Positions 59,648-64,000 of a DNA stretch of 64,000 nucleotides are shown piece by piece. The position numbers and the translations under genes are program-made. Within the stretch, counting starts at the first letter, position 1. Each line of letters opens with the position of its first letter. This DNA comes from Photobacterium rosenbergii (lineage in GTDB: Bacteria; Pseudomonadota; Gammaproteobacteria; Enterobacterales; Vibrionaceae). The stretch covers positions 806,001 through 870,000 of the forward strand of contig NZ_PYMB01000001.1 in the NCBI RefSeq assembly GCF_003026455.1, read 5' to 3'. The notes beneath the pieces were generated by a model. It made no database searches and had not been told where the DNA came from. It saw only the letters and a list, made by a program, of their open reading frames with translations.

Positions 59648-61459
59648 TTACACGTAGTCTTTATACTTGTCGAGGAAACGCACAGGCTTCGATAGTGCGT
59701 CGCGGCGGAACGGGTCGCCCAGTTCTTGGGTACACATAATTTCGATAATGGTGGTCTTGCCTTCATTCATCTGCATATCGATAGCTTTTTGCAGGGCTGG
59801 GCCAACATCTTCCAGACGGTCTACCGTGATACCTTCCGCGCCCATGGCACGTCCGATTTCCGCAAAGCTCTGATTATCCAGTTCACCAGCAACAAAGCGG
59901 CGGTTGTAGAAATCAACTTGGTTCTTTTTCTCTGCTCCCCACTGGCGGTTGTGGAAGACTACTGCCGTCACCGGAATGTTATGGCGTACACAAGTCATGG
60001 TTTCCATCAAACTCATTCCCCATGCACCATCACCGGCATAAGAAATGGCAGGACGATGCGGCGCAGCAACTTTGGCCCCAATAATGGTTGGGAAGGCGTA
60101 GCCGCAGTTACCAAAACTCATGGCCGCAAAGAAACTACGAGGCTTTTCAAAGCGCAAGTAACTATTAGCAATCGAGTTGATATTGCCGATATCGGTCGAC
60201 ACCATCACATCTTCAGGCATGGCTTTTTCAAGCTCACGCAGTACCTGACGCGGGTGCAGGTATTCGCCGCCGGAGAATGGTTTTTCCTGCGCATTTTGCT
60301 CAATCATATCCAAGCTGAATGGGTCACGCTCATGGGTCCACTCATCGAGCTCTTTCTCCCAAATTTCTTTCTCTGCTTGAACCTTGTTGAAACGCTCATC
60401 TTTGGTCGCATCACATGCTAGGCTTCTGCCTTCAAGGCGCTCTGCCAGTGCAACGGCTGATGCCTTGGCATCTCCACAAATACCAACAGAGATCTTCTTC
60501 ACCAAACCAAGCATCTTGTGGTCAGCATCGATTTGAATAATCTTGGCGTCTTTCGGCCAGTACTCCATGCCATGCTGCGGTAAGGTACCAAATGGGCCAA
60601 GTCGTGAACCCAGAGCAATCACCACATCCGCCTGAGAGATCAACTTCATGGCCGCTTTTGAACCTTGATAGCCCAGAGGACCACACCATAGAGGATGGCT
60701 TGCTGGGAACGAGTCATTATGCAAGTAACTGTTCACCACTGGTGCGCCAAGTCGCTCAGCCAGTGCTTTACACTCTTCAACGGCATCGGCCATTACCACA
60801 CCACCACCAGAGATAATGACTGGGAATTTGGCTTCAGCAAGAAGATCAGCGGCGTCATTTAGGCTCTGATCACCACCTGGCCCACGGTCAAGACGGGCAG
60901 GTTTTGGAATTTCACAATTGATTTCACCATAGAAGTAGTCACGCGGGATGTTTAGCTGGGTTGGCCCCATCTCGCTCATAGCACGGTCAAAACAGCGTCC
61001 AGTATATTCCGCCATCCGTGAAGGATGTGTCACATGACCTTGGTACTTAGTGAACTCTTGGAACATCGGTAATTGATTACATTCTTGGAACCCACCTAAC
61101 CCCATTGTCGTCGTGCCTGTTTCCGGCGTCACAATAACAACCGGACTGTGCGCCCAATAAGCTGCTGCAATTGCGGTTACACAGTTACTGATGCCCGGTC
61201 CGTTCTGACCGATAACCACACCGTGGTTACCCGACACACGCGAAAAACCATCTGCCATATGAGCCGCACCCTGCTCATGCACCACAGGGATCAATCGAAT
61301 ACCGGCTGGCGCGAAGATGTCCATCGCATCCATAAAGGCTGAGCCCATAATGCCGAACATATCTGTCACCCCATTGGCAACCATAGTTTCAACAAAGGCT
61401 TCTGATGGAGTCATTTTTGTTGGGCCAGTTACAACTGTACGTGCATCTTGTTCGCTCAT
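59648..61459 (-). CDS. xsc: Sulfoacetaldehyde acetyltransferase Xsc
   Basis: A 603-residue thiamine-diphosphate enzyme that turns sulfoacetaldehyde and phosphate into acetyl phosphate and sulfite. The TPP glutamate lies in PVVHEQGAAHMADGFSRVSG, MTPSEAFVETMVANGVTDMFGIMGSAFMDAMDIF is the Xsc start and the Mg-TPP motif is ISYAGDGAWGMSLMETMTCVRHN. AAGGAG eight bases before the ATG at 61459 fixes the start; the frame opens 9 codons earlier. Xsc-specific blocks TTTMGLGGFQECNQLPMF and GPTQLNIPRDYFYGEINC agree. Pta, which would convert acetyl phosphate, is not in this window. Confidence 0.93.
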   Translation of the reverse strand: MSEQDARTVVTGPTKMTPSEAFVETMVANGVTDMFGIMGSAFMDAMDIFAPAGIRLIPVVHEQGAAHMADGFSRVSGNHGVVIGQNGPGISNCVTAIAAAYWAHSPVVIVTPETGTTTMGLGGFQECNQLPMFQEFTKYQGHVTHPSRMAEYTGRCFDRAMSEMGPTQLNIPRDYFYGEINCEIPKPARLDRGPGGDQSLNDAADLLAEAKFPVIISGGGVVMADAVEECKALAERLGAPVVNSYLHNDSFPASHPLWCGPLGYQGSKAAMKLISQADVVIALGSRLGPFGTLPQHGMEYWPKDAKIIQIDADHKMLGLVKKISVGICGDAKASAVALAERLEGRSLACDATKDERFNKVQAEKEIWEKELDEWTHERDPFSLDMIEQNAQEKPFSGGEYLHPRQVLRELEKAMPEDVMVSTDIGNINSIANSYLRFEKPRSFFAAMSFGNCGYAFPTIIGAKVAAPHRPAISYAGDGAWGMSLMETMTCVRHNIPVTAVVFHNRQWGAEKKNQVDFYNRRFVAGELDNQSFAEIGRAMGAEGITVDRLEDVGPALQKAIDMQMNEGKTTIIEIMCTQELGDPFRRDALSKPVRFLDKYKDYV

Positions 61460-61508
61460 TCTTTGTATCTCCTTGATGATGGACATTCCAATTTAATGAA
61501 ACATTTTG

Positions 61509-61525
61509 TCTCGATATCTCGAATT
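61509..61525. promoter_or_regulatory. Candidate operator before xsc
   Basis: TCTCGATATCTCGAATT carries repeated TCTCGA elements 50 bp before the xsc start and shares TCTCGAATT with the tauX region (57435-57443 reversed). Confidence 0.35.
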
Positions 61526-61694
61526 AATGTAAACACTAGACGCTCGCAATTTAACCGTCAACAAAAAAATTAACAATTGATACGATTTATTCCATTTTTT
61601 GATACAGGAGCATCAATTTCATCATTAGGAGGTTTCGAAATGTCTTATCGTGGCAAACAATGAGATGCCAATACGTAGAGATAAAGGAAGTGAT

Positions 61695-62678
61695 ATGGTG
61701 GATTTTGCGATAACCAAACCCGATATGATGGTTTCTGTCAGGGAAGTATTTGGAATCGAAACCGATTTGCGCGTACCTGCTTTTAGCACCCGTGATGATC
61801 ATGTACCGGAAATTGATCACGCCTATCGATTTAACCCCGAAGTCACTCTGGCGATTTTGGCCGGTTTTGCCCAAGACCGCAGAACCATGATCCAAGGCAT
61901 GCACGGAACGGGAAAATCAACCCACATCGAACAGGTAGCAGCGCGACTCAATTGGCCTTGTGTCAGAGTTAATTTAGATGGTCACCTAAGCCGGTTGGAT
62001 TTGGTCGGCAAAGATACCATTGTGATCAGGGATGGTAAGCAAGTTACCGAATTCCAAGAAGGGATTGTTCCTTGGTCGCTGCAACGCCCCGTCGCACTTA
62101 TCTTCGATGAATACGATGCTGGAAGGCCCGATGTCATGTTCGTGATCCAAAGGATCTTGGAAAGAGATGGTAAGTTCACTTTACTCGACCAAAACAAAGT
62201 CATTTACCCGCACAGCGCCTTTCGGTTATTCGCTACCTCCAATACCGTTGGTCTCGGCAACCTCTCCGGCCTGTACCACGGCACCCAAACCCTAAACCAC
62301 GCCCAAATTGACCGTTGGAATATCGTCGCCACACTCAATTACCTACCTCCTGAAGAAGAAGCTGCCATTGTCTTATCTCGCGTGCCCGGTAAAGACAGTG
62401 AGAGTGGAAGAAAATTAATCAACCAGATGGTTACTATGGCTGGCCTTACCCGAAAAGGTTTCGCTGCTGGCGATCTCTCTACCTTGATGTCACCTCGTAC
62501 TGTTATCACTTGGGCAGAGAACTGTGAAATTTTTAACAGTCCAGCCCTCGCCTTCCGTTTGTCGTTTCTCAATAAATGTGATGATTTCGAACGCCCTATC
62601 ATCGGCGAATATTATCAGCGCTGTTTCAATCAAGAACTCGATGAGTCTTGGCTCGTTCATGCAGGAGCCTCACAATGA
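61695..62678 (+). CDS. CobS-like cobaltochelatase AAA+ ATPase
   Basis: A ~327-residue AAA+ protein near-identical in layout to CobS: VSVREVFGIETDLRVPAFSTRDDHVPEIDHAYRFN, Walker A GMHGTGKST with HIEQVAARLNWPCVRVNLDGHLSRLDLVGKD, Walker B VALIFDEYDAG, sensor FATSNTVGL and MSPRTVITWAENCEIF. CobS with CobT drives cobalt insertion by CobN in aerobic B12 synthesis. CobN is not visible here. The ATG at 61695 follows AAAGGAAG; in-frame GTG at 61650 is open. The stop overlaps the cobT-like ATG (ATGA), so both are coupled. Divergent from xsc. Confidence 0.87.
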   Translation: MVDFAITKPDMMVSVREVFGIETDLRVPAFSTRDDHVPEIDHAYRFNPEVTLAILAGFAQDRRTMIQGMHGTGKSTHIEQVAARLNWPCVRVNLDGHLSRLDLVGKDTIVIRDGKQVTEFQEGIVPWSLQRPVALIFDEYDAGRPDVMFVIQRILERDGKFTLLDQNKVIYPHSAFRLFATSNTVGLGNLSGLYHGTQTLNHAQIDRWNIVATLNYLPPEEEAAIVLSRVPGKDSESGRKLINQMVTMAGLTRKGFAAGDLSTLMSPRTVITWAENCEIFNSPALAFRLSFLNKCDDFERPIIGEYYQRCFNQELDESWLVHAGASQ

Positions 62679-64000
62679 AACCTGCCCCGTCAACTAATCA
62701 ACGAGAACGACAGAAACACCAGCAATTGCTGGAGGCCTCTGGCAGAGCATTGAGTGAGGAATTAGCGCTTCATTATCGCGGGGAGTCTCTCTATGTCGAT
62801 AATGAACATATTCCCGTTTACGCCGCCCACCTTCGCAATGCCAATGAATTTGCTCATAGCAACAATAAAGAACAACGCGGCAAGATCGATGCGATTTCAC
62901 TACGTTTACGCTATTCAGATTCAAATCTCCATAATCAATTAATACCTGACGATCCCATCACACGACTCCTCTTCGAAGCCTTAGAGCAATTAAGATGCGA
63001 AAGTTACTTGTGTGAGGATCATATAAGGGAAAACCTACCCGGTCTTTGCGCCAATATTGAGCATAACTTCGTCGAATGGTCGAGGCAGTTTTATCATTCC
63101 GGTTTAGCGGATACCCATATCGGCCTATTGTTGTTTACCGTAGTGCAGATTGTCCGCTCGCGGCTACATGCCCGGGCTATCGATGAGTCATTAGAAGATT
63201 TCATCGAAGCTACACGAGCAGGTATTGCTCCGATAATAGGTGGGGATTTAGCCGGTTTAAGACGACATCGCCGTAACCAACAAGCCTACGCTCATCATGC
63301 CATTTCTCTAGGTTCAGCTATTAGCAAAATGATCGAAGCTGAGCAAAGTCAAACGGATCCGACAGATGAATCACAACTCGATAAGGCAAAATCTGCGCTA
63401 TCTTTTTTGCTCAATTTCGATCAGGGTGAAGAAATACCGATGGCGATTGCACAAAGTGGCCACAGCAAGGTGTTTAATAACAGTCTCGGCACTTACCGGG
63501 TCTTTACTACCCAATACGATCGCGAAGTACATGCATCGAAACTGGTTCGTAAAGCATTACTCGCTACTTTACGTGAAGAACTTGATGAGCGTATCCAGCA
63601 ACAAGGGATAAATATCAAACAGCTATCAAGGCAACTTTCAGCCTTGCTGTCTTCTCCCCAGCGTGACGGTTGGCAATATGGCGAAGAAGACGGGTATATT
63701 GACGGCAGGCGTCTCAGCCAGTTAGTCAGTTCCCCCAATGAAAACCGCATCTTTTGTCACGAATACTATCGCCCTATGCCAAATAGTATTGTCAGCTTTC
63801 TCATCGACTGCTCAGGGTCAATGCGAGAACACATAAACTCTATCGCTATGTTGATAGATACCATGGTCAAAGCACTCGGCCATGCCGGTATCAGCAGTGA
63901 GGTCTTGGGGTTTACCACAAACAGTTGGAACGGCGGCAAAGCGTATACTGACTGGCTCAAGCAAAGAAAACCAGATTCTCCCGGCCGATTGAATGAAAGT
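62675..64000 (+). CDS. CobT-like VWA-domain protein (3' end cut by window edge)
   Basis: The frame is open for 442 codons from the ATG at 62675 to the window end. CobT features: RLRYSDSNLHNQLIPDDPITRLLFEALEQLRCE, then a middle acidic and variable part, and a C-terminal VWA domain with the MIDAS motif LIDCSGSM and the CobT-typical EVLGFTTNSWNGG and PDSPGRLNES. It overlaps the cobS-like stop by four bases, so it is translationally coupled. The two should form an ATP-driven chelatase-type chaperone; cobaltochelatase is the default, but the taurine context and absent cobN leave the client open. Confidence 0.85.
   Translation, partial: MKPAPSTNQRERQKHQQLLEASGRALSEELALHYRGESLYVDNEHIPVYAAHLRNANEFAHSNNKEQRGKIDAISLRLRYSDSNLHNQLIPDDPITRLLFEALEQLRCESYLCEDHIRENLPGLCANIEHNFVEWSRQFYHSGLADTHIGLLLFTVVQIVRSRLHARAIDESLEDFIEATRAGIAPIIGGDLAGLRRHRRNQQAYAHHAISLGSAISKMIEAEQSQTDPTDESQLDKAKSALSFLLNFDQGEEIPMAIAQSGHSKVFNNSLGTYRVFTTQYDREVHASKLVRKALLATLREELDERIQQQGINIKQLSRQLSALLSSPQRDGWQYGEEDGYIDGRRLSQLVSSPNENRIFCHEYYRPMPNSIVSFLIDCSGSMREHINSIAMLIDTMVKALGHAGISSEVLGFTTNSWNGGKAYTDWLKQRKPDSPGRLNES

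Noticed and set aside
1..64000. CRISPR arrays, insertion sequences, prophage, rRNA or tRNA genes
   Set aside because: No regularly spaced repeats, transposase or integrase motifs, or recognisable tRNA/rRNA sequences were seen by reading; a covariance-model scan was not possible here.

Overview
The window looks like chromosomal DNA of a marine gammaproteobacterium, most likely a Vibrionaceae member of the Photobacterium/Vibrio type. The support is a ToxR/CadC-like membrane-anchored winged-helix regulator, an MSHA-like pilin fragment, an ArfA ribosome-rescue factor, an enterobacterial-style phn order, and taurine dissimilation through TauXY and Xsc. No rRNA, tRNA, insertion sequence, prophage or CRISPR array was recognised. 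Genes run off both ends: a large hydrolase on the left and a CobT-like protein on the right.

Positions 1-6620 hold mixed genes: a DUF6351-like exported hydrolase, ArfA, a class-C beta-lactamase-like serine hydrolase, a MaoC/PhaJ-like hydratase behind three spaced 17-bp direct repeats, and a leaderless pilin-like protein. Positions 6661-18169 (minus strand) carry a complete carbon-phosphorus lyase system in the order phnC-D-E-F-G-H-I-J-K-L-M-N-P plus a hexapeptide acyltransferase. A near-identical 14-bp palindrome lies before both phnC and phnF and is probably the PhnF operator.

Positions 18448-27970 are a mosaic: a ToxR-like regulator, an orphan MurE-like ligase paired with an MFS exporter and a divergent LysR regulator, a lipoprotein, a second LysR overlapping a GNAT gene, a small zinc-ribbon protein and an RpiB-like isomerase. 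The MurE-like protein has lost the DNPR arginine.

Positions 28085-49253 are a myo-inositol regulon. It contains iolC(DUF2090 fusion)-iolD-iolE-iolA on the minus strand, a divergent sugar ABC transporter, an RpiR-family regulator (probable IolR), and iolB-iolG. Five copies of a 16-bp inverted repeat, TGAAA-N6-TTTCA (three exact, two with one mismatch), sit before exactly these units. The regulon is split by about 7.5 kb of small accessory genes (38729-46138): HD, TrmK-like, GNAT, PhzF, LprI-like, Nudix, DUF1349, ABM, GFA, DUF2805, VOC and unknowns.

Positions 49500-64000 carry an orphan lipoamide dehydrogenase and then a taurine catabolism locus on the minus strand: xsc, a YeiH-type exporter, an FRG-domain protein, tauX, tauY, TRAP dctP-Q-M and a twin-Cache periplasmic protein. 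The locus is flanked by divergent cobS/cobT-like genes. The likely path is: TRAP uptake of taurine, oxidation by TauXY to sulfoacetaldehyde, cleavage by Xsc to acetyl phosphate and sulfite, and anion export by the YeiH protein. The FRG protein, Cache protein and CobST pair are unexplained partners and are the best candidates here for something new, together with the MurE-like/MFS pair.
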